This document shows, piece after piece, positions 8,501 through 15,082 of a stretch of DNA of 64,000 nt (positions are counted from its first letter, which is position 1; each line of letters opens with the position of its first letter). The notes under the pieces are model-generated. The model made no database searches. It was not told the DNA's origin and saw nothing but the letters and a program-made list of their open reading frames with translations. A program made the position numbers and the translations under genes. Origin of the DNA: Flavobacterium sediminilitoris (GTDB lineage Bacteria > Bacteroidota > Bacteroidia > Flavobacteriales > Flavobacteriaceae); contig NZ_CP090145.1 of the NCBI RefSeq assembly GCF_023008245.1, positions 2,852,001 to 2,916,000 of the forward strand, written 5' to 3'.

Positions 8501-9219
8501 TTCTCGTAAAAATCAGGTTTATCTGCCGATTTAGGTGCAAATTGCTCCACTTTTGGTCCTTTTATAAAAGCAACATTATCTTTATAAGCCGAAACAATAT
8601 CATTTGGATTTTCAGACGATGTCTTTTTAATTAATTTGAATAAAGACGTTTCTTTTTCTTTTCCATCAATTACAAAAGTTCCGTTGAAAATTTTATGACG
8701 ACAGTGTTCTGAATTCGCTTGTGAAAAAGCAAATACTTCAGAATCAGTTAACTTTCGTCCTATTTTCGCAGCTAAATTATTTAAATACTCAATTTCCTCA
8801 TCATTTAGAGCTAACCCTTCTGTTTGATTGTATTTTGCAATATCATCAATTTCAAGAATAGCTTCAGGAGAAATATTAATAGTAAAAATTTCTTGATTTA
8901 ATTCGGAATATTTCTGAAAAAGCATCGGATCAAAATCTAAATAAGCTTCTGTTACTTTTTCAAATTCTTCAATTCTAATAATGCCTTCAATCCCCATATT
9001 CTGAGTAATCTCAACAGCATTAGTACTCCAAGGTGTTATCATGGCAGCTCTTGGACCAACAAAAAAAGCATCAATTGATGCCTGAGTCTTGTTTTGATCA
9101 TCTACAAGTAAAGAAGCGTTAAAAAGCCAATTTAATTTCGATACAGTTTCTACTGATAGTTCATTTTGAGATTGAACAGCAAATAGAGTAGCAGTTTCGT
9201 TTCCGAAAAAATGAATCAT
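5560..9219 (-). CDS. purL: Phosphoribosylformylglycinamidine synthase, single-chain (1219 aa)
   Basis: This enzyme makes FGAM from FGAR, glutamine and ATP, the fourth step of purine synthesis, in the cytoplasm. It is the long single-chain form (PurS-like N-terminal part, AIRS-like ATP-binding halves, C-terminal glutamine amidotransferase). Visible landmarks are FAFSQANSEHCRHKIFNGTF near residue 170, LKAETHNFPTTVEPFNGAAT near 250, GGENYRIGMGGAAVSSAD, SIHDHGAGGHLNCLSELVEE near 470, and the glutaminase SVGICNGCQLMMELELINPE with the nucleophile Cys, closed by MMPHIERSTFPWNWAHY. I chose ATG 9219 (MIHFFGN, the usual start) over the in-frame ATG at 9252, which lies in the leader. A consensus promoter lies 71 bp upstream. 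Confidence 0.97.
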   Translation of the reverse strand: MIHFFGNETATLFAVQSQNELSVETVSKLNWLFNASLLVDDQNKTQASIDAFFVGPRAAMITPWSTNAVEITQNMGIEGIIRIEEFEKVTEAYLDFDPMLFQKYSELNQEIFTINISPEAILEIDDIAKYNQTEGLALNDEEIEYLNNLAAKIGRKLTDSEVFAFSQANSEHCRHKIFNGTFVIDGKEKETSLFKLIKKTSSENPNDIVSAYKDNVAFIKGPKVEQFAPKSADKPDFYEKKEFESVLSLKAETHNFPTTVEPFNGAATGSGGEIRDRLAGGQGSLPLAGTAVYMTSYSRLTNNRSYENGMAERKWLYQTPMDILIKASNGASDFGNKFGQPLITGSILTFEHEEQARKLGYDKVIMQAGGIGYGKLDQAIKKKPQEGDKIVILGGENYRIGMGGAAVSSADTGEFSSGIELNAIQRSNPEMQKRAANAIRGLVESDNNPIVSIHDHGAGGHLNCLSELVEETGGLIDLDKLPVGDPTLSAKEIIGNESQERMGLVIGKQDIDTLQRISDRERAPMYQVGDVTGDHRFTFESKTTGAKPMDYALEDFFGSSPKTIMTDKTIDRNYSEIVYSQENIPTYLEEVLKLEAVACKDWLTNKVDRCVGGKVAKQQCAGPLQLPLNNVGVMALDYNGKEGIATSIGHSPISALIDPKAGSRNAIAEALSNIVFAPLKDNLKSVSLSANWMWPCKNEGEDARLYEAVEACSEFAIELGINIPTGKDSLSMKQKYPNDEVIAPGTVIISAAGNCNDITKVVEPVFQNDKGSVYYINLSQDDFKLGGSSFAQIQNKIGSETPTIKDSAFFKKAFNAIQEAIKADLIVAGHDIGSGGLITTLLEMCFADVNVGAALDFSSFAEKDLVKILFAENIGIVLQAKDDAAFEKALAGVEVFKLGKVSNSTTLDLGLLSFDINQYREMWFETSFLLDQKQTKNGKSLERFENFANQPLNYTFPTHFTGLAPVTQSGTRPKAAIIREKGSNSEREMANAMYLAGFDVKDVHMTDLISGRETLEDIQFIGAVGGFSNSDVLGSAKGWAGAFLYNEKANTALKNFFKREDTLSVGICNGCQLMMELELINPEHEVHGKMLHNDSHKHESGFTSVTIQENNSVMLKTLAGSTLGVWISHGEGKFNLPYSEDQYNIVAKYGYESYPSNPNGSDFNTAMMCDVTGRHLVMMPHIERSTFPWNWAHYPKDRNDVVSPWIEAFVNAREWIEKK

Positions 9220-9289
9220 TGTGTTGTGTTGTTTTATTCCGTTGTGTCCCATACAATTTGGTCCACTTCAGGCGTTGTTGTTTATGATG

Positions 9290-9319
9290 CAAATTTATTT
9301 TAAAAATATTGAAGTTCAA
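9290..9319 (-). promoter_or_regulatory. purL promoter, Bacteroidota consensus
   Basis: On the minus strand TTG (9319-9317), exactly 19 bases, then TAAATTTG (9297-9290): a full match to the Flavobacterium TTG-N19-TANNTTTG promoter. It implies a 5' leader of about 65 nt before the ATG at 9219. Confidence 0.75.
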
Positions 9320-10180
9320 AAGATATTTGTAGCAACTTGATAATAAAAAATAGAGATGACTCAAAAGGCTTGAATAATCCCAGATTATGCCTTAGACTTT
9401 GTTATGAGAGAAAGGGATGCAAAATAGTTGCGAAGTACAGAAGTTTTGACCCACAAATGTAATATTAACTACATTGAGGACGTAAAACCGAATACTGAAG
9501 CAAATATAAAGTAGCCCTTTTTCGTAATAGAACTCTAATGTGTAATTTGAGATAATGAGATATTGTCACTTAATTTCTGTTCTAAATTAAGACTCCTTGT
9601 TTTTCTTTCTTTTTAAAAGAAAAAGAAAGAAAAAATAGTTGCATCCATTATTTTTTTGAACAATCTCCAGTATTTCTTTATAATTTCTGTTTAGCTAGAA
9701 AGGTTATTTTAGCGTTAGTTCGAGTATTTTTTGTGCAATAAAATGGAACAAAAAATGTATCGAGAACATATTAATGATGCTTCTCAATATAATTTCCCTT
9801 CATCCCTCTACGGAAAACCACTCGCCCCGAGGCAAAACCGAATGGAACAAAGCGAAGTGACCGAGAACCAGATTAAACTTACATCAAACTCACGTTATTT
9901 ATGTGTCTGTTAAACCTCAAAAACCCGATGTTAAGCTATTCAAATTCTTACAGTTAAATTACATCTAAAAAACAAACTTTCTTTAAATCACTTTAAAAGA
10001 GATTGAGTCTTTATGTTTTTTCAGATTATTTTAAAAAAGGGGAGTTGTGCAACAGTTACTGCCGTTACCTGCTTCAGAACTATCTTTATTATTAGTAGTT
10101 TTTAAGATGTTTTGATAAAAGTCCTTAAGTTCTTACGGACTCATTATTTTCGCAAATTCAATCATTCTTGTTATGTTAAA
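9320..10180. other. Long spacer without a convincing gene (about 860 bp)
   Basis: No coding frame with family resemblance is found. The single ORF at 9731-9913 has atypical composition and no ribosome-binding context. A perfect 15-bp A/T-only inverted repeat (TTTTTCTTTCTTTTT at 9600-9614, complement at 9620-9634) is the only strong structure. At 10062-10072 CCGTTACCTGC is the exact reverse complement of GCAGGTAACGG at 10183-10193, the outer arm of the first palindromic site of the cassette array, so a decayed extra site may lie at about 10035-10193. Confidence 0.5.
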
Positions 10181-10323
10181 TGGCAGGTAACGGTGCGTAT
10201 AAACGCAGTAGCGGATTATTGTTATGCCTCTGCTTTTCAGGTAACAATATGCTTTAATAAAATGGAATAGCGGGTTAAGATTGTACTTAACCCGCTATTG
10301 CATTTATACATTGTTGTGCACAG
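10181..10323 (-). repeat. attC-like palindromic site E1 after the PhzF-family gene
   Basis: About 142 bp with complementary outer arms: plus-strand left arm GCAGGTAACGGTGCGTATAA and ACGCA, right arm TGCATTTATACATTGTTGTG and CACAG. Reverse-complementing the right arm gives ..ACAACAATGTATAAATGCA, which aligns with ..TAACGGTGCGTATAAACGCA. It begins 7 bp past the stop codon of the phzF-like gene. A perfect 14-bp hairpin (10266-10299) sits inside it. Confidence 0.6.
10266..10299 (-). terminator. Strong hairpin inside site E1, probable terminator
   Basis: Perfect 14-bp stem AATAGCGGGTTAAG / CTTAACCCGCTATT with a 6-nt loop, about 30 bp past the stop of the phzF-like gene. The T run after it is weak (CCATTTTATT on the minus strand), so it may act as a processing or cruciform element of the site instead. 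Confidence 0.55.
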
Positions 10324-10329
10324 ACTTTA

Positions 10330-11214
10330 TCATTCCATTTCAATTATTTTTTGGTCTTTAAGTATCCCTTTTCCACCAGCCATAAGACTATTGATTTTGT
10401 TGTCTTCTATGTCCAAGTCTACTATGATAAGACTGTTAGATGGTTTTTCCATATACTTACCTTGTTGGATTTTGAATGTGTTTTTATTGATTTTAAAAAT
10501 ATCAAATAAATAACAAGCCAAAGGTCCGGCTGCCATCCCTGTACCCGATTCTTCCAAAATACCATAACGAGGACCAAACATTCTGGATGTTGCGTCCAAG
10601 TTTTCGCTTTCCGTTTCATCCGTAAAAACATAATAACCTATCAAGTCAAATTCTGCACTTATCTCACTGATGAGTTCGTAGTTTGGTTTTATGCTAGCCA
10701 GTACTTTACTAGATTTTACCGGAATTATTATAAATGAATTTCCTGTATTAACCAATTTCATAGGAGCGTTTTCGATAAGTTGGCTTTTCTTAAGCCCTAA
10801 TGATTCCAAAATCTGTATTTCTTTGTTCTCTACATCTAAATATCTGGGTGCTGATTGTTCCATAAATGCCAATTCTCCAATGAGCTTAATTCGTCGGTTG
10901 CCGTCAATGGTTTCTTTAGAAGATTCCTCATTGGCTAACCTGCCTAACTGTTTTAGATAAGAGAACGTTGCAACGGTTGCGTGCCCGCAATGTGCAATCT
11001 GTTTTGTCGGGGTGAAAAAGTCCAGTTTAAAATCTGCAAATTGAGAACGGGAAACAAATGCAGTTTCAGAAAGGCCTACTTTTTTCGCAATTTTAAGTTT
11101 GTCTTTTATTGACAGGTTGTCTGCATCAAGAACGACTCCCGCAGGATTACCACCTGAGTTATTTTCTGCAAATGCATTAAGAATCTGTACTGTTATTAAT
11201 TTTTTTTTGTCCAT
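10330..11214 (-). CDS. PhzF-family isomerase/epimerase-like protein (294 aa)
   Basis: The family includes the PhzF trans-2,3-dihydro-3-hydroxyanthranilate isomerase, but most members act on unknown substrates, so a phenazine role should not be assumed. N-terminal signature: VQILNAFAENNSGGNPAGVV, then GLSETAFVSRS with the catalytic Glu of the SETAFV motif, then IAHCGHATVATFSYL. A second-half signature GILEESGTGMAAGPLACYL mirrors the first, as expected for the two-lobed diaminopimelate-epimerase-like fold. The length is normal. It follows a SigZ-like sigma gene 63 bp upstream on the same strand and ends at site E1, so the two genes form one cassette-like block. Confidence 0.85.
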   Translation of the reverse strand: MDKKKLITVQILNAFAENNSGGNPAGVVLDADNLSIKDKLKIAKKVGLSETAFVSRSQFADFKLDFFTPTKQIAHCGHATVATFSYLKQLGRLANEESSKETIDGNRRIKLIGELAFMEQSAPRYLDVENKEIQILESLGLKKSQLIENAPMKLVNTGNSFIIIPVKSSKVLASIKPNYELISEISAEFDLIGYYVFTDETESENLDATSRMFGPRYGILEESGTGMAAGPLACYLFDIFKINKNTFKIQQGKYMEKPSNSLIIVDLDIEDNKINSLMAGGKGILKDQKIIEME

Positions 11215-11277
11215 TGTAAATAATTTTGGATTGTTTAGAAGATGGACGCAAAAGTTTCAAAAAAGACGAAGTTTAAT

Positions 11278-11808
11278 TTAACTTTTTTGGAAACCGAGTA
11301 TATTACCTGAAATATCCGATTCTACATTCGGACAATCAAGAATATCTTCTTTCAGAATATTTCTTGCCTTTTGAACCCTTGATTTTGCACCTGAATAAGA
11401 AAGCTGTACTTGTTGTGCATATTGTTTTTGTGAAAACTTTTTCAAGTAAGTAAGAACGATTGCTTCTTTATATTCTTTTGTAAGATTTTCTATTTTTCTA
11501 TTTATACAGTCAGTAAGTTTTGCATATTCAAAATCTTGATCGTTGTCTTCATTTAAATTCAAGTTTTTCATAAGCACTGAATCATTTTTCTTTTTCCGAT
11601 AATAGTCTATAATCGTGTTTCTGGTAATTTGATATACCCAAGATGTAAGCTTCGATGTTTGCTCAAGTCGATGTAAATTTTCCTGTACTTTAAGAAAGAC
11701 ATCTTGCAAAATGTCTTTTACCGTATTTTCATCTTTAACTTTGGAAAGAATGAAGATATATAACTCTTCGTTTAAATCAATCCATATGGTTTCAATTTTA
11801 TCCTGCAT
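11278..11808 (-). CDS. sigZ: RNA polymerase sigma factor, SigZ type (176 aa)
   Basis: An ECF-class sigma-70 factor. Region 2 spans about residues 10-75 (LQDVFLKVQENLHRLEQTSK, then LTSWVYQITRNTIIDYYRKK), region 4 about 105-160 (LTKEYKEAIVLTYLKKFSQK, then QYAQQVQLSYSGAKSRVQKA). The extra tail with DCPNVESDISGNILGFQKS resembles the C-x-x-x-x-D-x-x-GNI tail that marks the SigZ subgroup. No anti-sigma gene is adjacent; the downstream partner is the PhzF-like gene. Its start lies 12 bp from site E2, so it heads a cassette-like block and may need a promoter inside that site. Confidence 0.85.
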   Translation of the reverse strand: MQDKIETIWIDLNEELYIFILSKVKDENTVKDILQDVFLKVQENLHRLEQTSKLTSWVYQITRNTIIDYYRKKKNDSVLMKNLNLNEDNDQDFEYAKLTDCINRKIENLTKEYKEAIVLTYLKKFSQKQYAQQVQLSYSGAKSRVQKARNILKEDILDCPNVESDISGNILGFQKS

Positions 11809-11819
11809 TTTTTTAGTTT

Positions 11820-11958
11820 GCCACTAATGTTTTGTAGCTAGCCTTTGTGGCGGTGATTCAAGACTAACTTTAGCAAATATAAAATTATTTTGGCTAACTG
11901 CGGTTTTTCAGAAGTAAAAACCAAGCCCAAGTCATTGAGGCTAAATGCTGTTAGCGGT
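11820..11958 (-). repeat. attC-like palindromic site E2 after the frameshifted unknown gene
   Basis: About 139 bp. Left arm (plus) GCCACTAATGTTTTGTAGCT and AGCC; right arm GAGGCTAAATGCTGTTAGCG and GTT. The reverse complement of the right arm, AACCGCTAACAGCATTTAGCC, aligns with CCACTAATGTTTTGTAGCTAGCC with extra unpaired bases on one side. It ends 18 bp from the stop codon of the gene to its right and 12 bp from the start of sigZ on its left. Confidence 0.6.
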
Positions 11959-11976
11959 TCGGTTTACGCACCCAGT

Positions 11977-12469
11977 TTACGTCTTGGTCAACCAACCGAA
12001 AAAAGATTTCTTTTTTCTCAAGCTAAATTTTGTTCCATCGTCTTTATAACCTGAAGGGAAAACAGGACTCTTAATTCCGAAAGGTCCAGTCCCACCTTTT
12101 TGATAATAAAACTCATTAACGTCGTCAGAATAGCGTCCCGAACATAGTAGTTGAAATACTGTATGATCTTTTTTAATTGACTCCACGGATATGTCAATCC
12201 AAACAGGAACTTTGTTTTTACGACATAATAAATCAACAACTTCTGTGGCTGTAACAAGTTCTACTGTTTTGTCGTTGTCGTTTGGATAAATATCGAACTG
12301 CTTTAAGTTTGTTTGGGTCGTCGTGAGAAAAATTAAGCCTAACATTATATTTAAAGTCATTTGGTAAATTGTCTAGAACATAAATTTTTGCAAAGTCAAA
12401 TGCTAACTTAGAGGAGTCTGTGAATAATTTATGAAATTCTGTCTTTGTCATTGAAAATATCATTGTCAT
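11977..12469 (-). pseudogene. Unknown cassette gene broken by a one-base frameshift
   Basis: Two overlapping frames on the minus strand make one protein. The first (from ATG 12469) reads MTMIFSMTKTEFHKLFTDSS through FSHDDPNKLK; the second continues QFDIYPNDNDKTVELVTATE, then VVDLLCRKNKVPVWIDISVE, to KKKSFFGWLTKT. The switch lies at the AAA of CTTAAAGCAGTTC near 12300: removing one A restores a continuous frame (NKLKQFDIYP). The joined product is about 163 residues. The C-terminal part (YYQKGGTGPFGIKSPVFPSG) resembles uncharacterised proteins in mobile cassettes. Mutation, programmed slippage or a sequencing error could all explain it. Confidence 0.6.
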
Positions 12470-12580
12470 TCATCCGAAATTTATTTTCAGACAACTTTTT
12501 CCACGTACATTATCGTAGTTGACCTATCTCTTTTGTTGTAAAGTTTTATTTAAAATTCTTGAGTATTGATTTTTCAGCTT

Positions 12581-12713
12581 GCAGGTAACGGTTTTGTATA
12601 TGAAAAGTAGAGGATTTATCCACTAAGTTTTCGGATTATAACAGACCTTTAATGTATTTATTTTATTTCGATTAAGCGATTAAACTGCTATTTCTTATAA
12701 GCGCTGTTAGCAG
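12581..12713 (-). repeat. attC-like palindromic site E3 after the 194-aa lipoprotein gene
   Basis: About 133 bp. Left arm (plus) GCAGGTAACGGTTTTGTATA and TGAAAAGTAG; right arm CTGCTATTTCTTATAAGCGC and TGTTAGCAG. The reverse complement of the right arm begins CTGCTAACAGCGCTTATAAG and aligns with the left arm. It starts 7 bp past the stop codon of the gene ending at 12721. Confidence 0.6.
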
Positions 12714-12720
12714 AAGATTT

Positions 12721-13305
12721 TTAAATAATATTTAGAGCTTTCTTCTGTTGCTCAGTTAAGTTCCATTTCTCTTGTATATCCAAATTTAATAAAATGCAAT
12801 TTATTTTTAAATTTGAATTTGAATTTGACTTTTTTAACTGATTATACCATTCAAATGATTGTTCATTAAATTTATCAACAAATTTTGCCCAATTAATTAT
12901 AACATAAATATTATTTTTTTCTGTTAAATCTTGATGTAATGGAGAAATATATTTAAGCCAATCATTGATAGTTACGTTTTTATTAAATTTTAAAGAATTG
13001 ATTTTTTCAATTTCATTAATAACCTGCGAACATTCATTATCATTAAATCTGTTTTTAACCAAATAACCATTAGAATTAAAGAATAAAATCTCAGGGACTT
13101 GAAGTTTATCATTATTGTTAAGGTAAACAAAACTATTAAAATCTTTAATAGTATATAAATCATTTTCTTCTAATTTTACTTCATTGTCAATAAGGTAGTT
13201 GTTTAAGGTTTCTTTGTTTTCAATTGTGAAAGAAATTGATATATTTTTTTGTGCAGAGCAAGAGATAAAAATGATAAAGAAAAAAAGTTGTATTAATTTA
13301 CTCAT
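12721..13305 (-). CDS. Predicted lipoprotein, unknown function (194 aa)
   Basis: Signal MSKLIQLFFFIIFISCSAQK with Cys16 as the lipobox cysteine. The mature part is acidic and asparagine-rich, with LQVPEILFFNSNGYLVKNRF in the middle, which could be one strand-helix unit of a thioredoxin-like fold without the CXXC motif; I do not recognise a family. It lies downstream of the 169-residue lipoprotein gene with a terminator-like hairpin between them, and both fall in the block bounded by sites E3 and E4, so they probably moved together. Confidence 0.55.
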   Translation of the reverse strand: MSKLIQLFFFIIFISCSAQKNISISFTIENKETLNNYLIDNEVKLEENDLYTIKDFNSFVYLNNNDKLQVPEILFFNSNGYLVKNRFNDNECSQVINEIEKINSLKFNKNVTINDWLKYISPLHQDLTEKNNIYVIINWAKFVDKFNEQSFEWYNQLKKSNSNSNLKINCILLNLDIQEKWNLTEQQKKALNII

Positions 13306-13317
13306 AGTTAATAATTT

Positions 13318-13351
13318 AAAATCCCTGCTTTGTTTACAAAACAGGGATTTA
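13318..13351 (-). terminator. Hairpin between the two lipoprotein genes
   Basis: Stem AAATCCCTG (13319-13327) / CAGGGATTT (13342-13350). It follows the upstream gene's stop (13360) and precedes the next gene's ATG (13305), so it should end or attenuate transcription between them. Confidence 0.6.
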
Positions 13352-13359
13352 TTATTTAA

Positions 13360-13869
13360 TTAATTAGATATTTTTACTTCAAACATTGAGTTTGATTCAT
13401 TTTTAATGAAAGTATATTGACCTGCTTTGATAGTAAAATTATCTGACAAACCCAAGTTGTCAGTTTCTTCTTTATCAATTGTGTAATTTTCTTCTAAAAT
13501 TAGATATTTACCTCCATATTCTTTAATAATATCTCTCATGTTTTCTTCATCAACTTGAAGGATAAAATTATTAGAATCAATATTCTTTATGTTAGCAGCA
13601 AACATTCTATTACCATATACTGTTGCTTCAAGAGATTCTACTTTAATTTTAACTTTTTTCAGCTTACATATCCCAAGTCTAAAGCAATTCATTGATTTTC
13701 TACCAATTGTCCATACAGTTGTCACACTGCCACCTCCATCTTCTTTTAAAAATGATGTGTCATTTTTAAAAGCTTCACGTTCTAAATTCTCAGTATCTTC
13801 GTTTGAAGAGCAACTTGTAGTTAAAATTAAGCTTGTAATGATTCCAAGTGTTAAAAAAACTTTTTTCAT
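13360..13869 (-). CDS. Predicted lipoprotein, unknown function (169 aa)
   Basis: Signal MKKVFLTLGIITSLILTTSC, lipidated at Cys20 and followed by SSNEDTEN. The mature part has a GGGSV stretch near residue 46 and two cysteines in MNCFRLGICKLKKVKIKVES. The C-terminal part is beta-rich (FTIKAGQYTFIKNESNSMFE). No family is recognised. It is the first gene of the E4-E3 cassette-like block; its ATG is about 85 bp from site E4. Confidence 0.55.
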   Translation of the reverse strand: MKKVFLTLGIITSLILTTSCSSNEDTENLEREAFKNDTSFLKEDGGGSVTTVWTIGRKSMNCFRLGICKLKKVKIKVESLEATVYGNRMFAANIKNIDSNNFILQVDEENMRDIIKEYGGKYLILEENYTIDKEETDNLGLSDNFTIKAGQYTFIKNESNSMFEVKISN

Positions 13870-13954
13870 AAAATATAAGTTAATTGTTAATAATAGTGAG
13901 AAAACGTTATGTCAGAAATTTTATTATCTAAATGCAGAATGTTTGTTTAATTTT

Positions 13955-14087
13955 CTGCTAACATTTTGCAGCTTGGCACAGTAACAGCTGCATGAACAAT
14001 TATTTTCTGTTAAAGATAAAATTTATTGCGAAATGTAAACGTTTATTTACTACAAAATTCGCAATCTTGCCAAGCGCTTGTTAGCAG
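13955..14087 (-). repeat. attC-like palindromic site E4 after the DUF6193-like gene (best preserved)
   Basis: 133 bp. Left arm (plus) CTGCTAACATTTTGCAGCTT then GGCA; right arm TGCCAAGCGCTTGTTAGCAG. The reverse complement of the right arm, CTGCTAACAAGCGCTTGGCA, matches the left arm except for an unpaired insertion in the left arm, the asymmetry expected of extrahelical bases in integron attC sites. The conserved AAC and GTT triplets are present. It ends 9 bp from the stop codon at 14096. Confidence 0.7.
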
Positions 14088-14095
14088 TAGGTTTT

Positions 14096-14908
14096 TTAAT
14101 CATCTGCGGTTCCTTTTCTTGCTGGCTCAATATTGTCTGGCAAATTTGCTTTTACAATTTTTAGTGCTTCTTCTGCATTTCCTTCGCCAAGGTATTCATT
14201 TCTATTTTTTGTCACTACAAACTGAATTTCAAATCTATTAATATCCAGCTCATTAATCCTTTTTGCTCCTTTAATAGGGAAGTAGTTCTCAAATTGTTTT
14301 GGTGTCACATTTGGTAAATCAAGTGTGTCGTATGGATAACCTGTACATCTGCTAAAACATAAGGTGTACAGACTTGTAAAAGGAAATAACTTATTTAAAA
14401 TGTTGTCATTAATTGCAAGTTTAAGAAAAGCATTAAGTTCAGTTCTCGGTTTTGATTGGTCGTTCAGAATTAAGTTCCAAGCATATTCTACTTCTTTATT
14501 TTCGTCAAATGCAAATGCTTTGTCGTTTGGCAGTACAAATAAGAATTTGTCAGCGAGTTCTTTTGTAGAAATGTCGTTGCATAGCCAAAAATCTATAACT
14601 TGAGCGAGTTCTGAAATGTCTTTAGTCTGACCATTTGCAAGACAAACACCCTCTTTCCAAAAGTCAGATAAATATATTTTTTCTTCTGCACTAATGTAAA
14701 CTTGTGAAAACCTGTGACCGTTTTCAATTCTTGCATATGTCAATGGAATTTTATCCAATTCATTGTCTTGAGAAACTTTTAAAGTTGAATTAAGCTTTTT
14801 TAATTCAATATCTATTGCATTACGGAGTCCACCAACATTTTCCAACTCGGGATACATTTTCTGAATAGTTGTCTTTGATTTAAAAATATTTAAAAATTTC
14901 TTCCACAT
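14096..14908 (-). CDS. DUF6193-like protein (270 aa)
   Basis: The central part (about residues 25-155) reads YPELENVGGLRNAIDIELKK, VYISAEEKIYLSDFWKEGVC, LANGQTKDISELAQVIDFWL, then ELADKFLFVLPNDKAFAFDE and VEYAWNLIL. This resembles the DUF6193 family, whose members occur near natural-product and polymorphic-toxin loci and in mobile cassettes; no reaction is known. The C-terminal third (TLCFSRCTGYPYDTLDLPNV through NEYLGEGNAEEALKIVKANL) looks like a second small domain. There is no signal peptide. It forms a single-gene block between sites E4 and E5. Confidence 0.5.
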   Translation of the reverse strand: MWKKFLNIFKSKTTIQKMYPELENVGGLRNAIDIELKKLNSTLKVSQDNELDKIPLTYARIENGHRFSQVYISAEEKIYLSDFWKEGVCLANGQTKDISELAQVIDFWLCNDISTKELADKFLFVLPNDKAFAFDENKEVEYAWNLILNDQSKPRTELNAFLKLAINDNILNKLFPFTSLYTLCFSRCTGYPYDTLDLPNVTPKQFENYFPIKGAKRINELDINRFEIQFVVTKNRNEYLGEGNAEEALKIVKANLPDNIEPARKGTADD

Positions 14909-14940
14909 TTTAGTTATCTGTTAGTGTCGCACTAAACTTA

Positions 14941-15076
14941 CTGCTAACGGTCTCGGTTATGTGCAGTGGCGTGGTTTAGCGTTAAACTTAGCTAGTATAC
15001 ACCAAATTGAAAATCCGTGAGGATTTTCAGAAGTAGGCGAGAACAAGCAATTACTTATGGCCATTGTTGTGCGACG
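14941..15076 (-). repeat. attC-like palindromic site E5 after the intradiol dioxygenase gene
   Basis: About 136 bp. Left arm (plus) CTGCTAACGGTCTCGGTTAT and GTGCAGT; right arm ACTTATGGCCATTGTTGTGC and GAC. The reverse complement of the right arm, GTCGCACAACAATGGCCATAAGT, aligns with TAACGGTCTCGGTTATGTGCAG. An inner GAAAATCC/GGATTTTC hairpin is present. It ends 7 bp past the stop codon at 15083. Confidence 0.6.
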
Positions 15077-15082
15077 TTTTTT

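Noticed and set aside
9220..9320. Purine or PRPP riboswitch in front of purL
   Set aside because: The leader is only about 65 nt after the mapped-type promoter and shows no aptamer-like three-way junction.
9731..9913. 60-codon open frame in the spacer upstream of purL
   Set aside because: Amino-acid composition is unlike a Flavobacterial protein, no family resemblance, no start context, and the surrounding DNA is non-coding.
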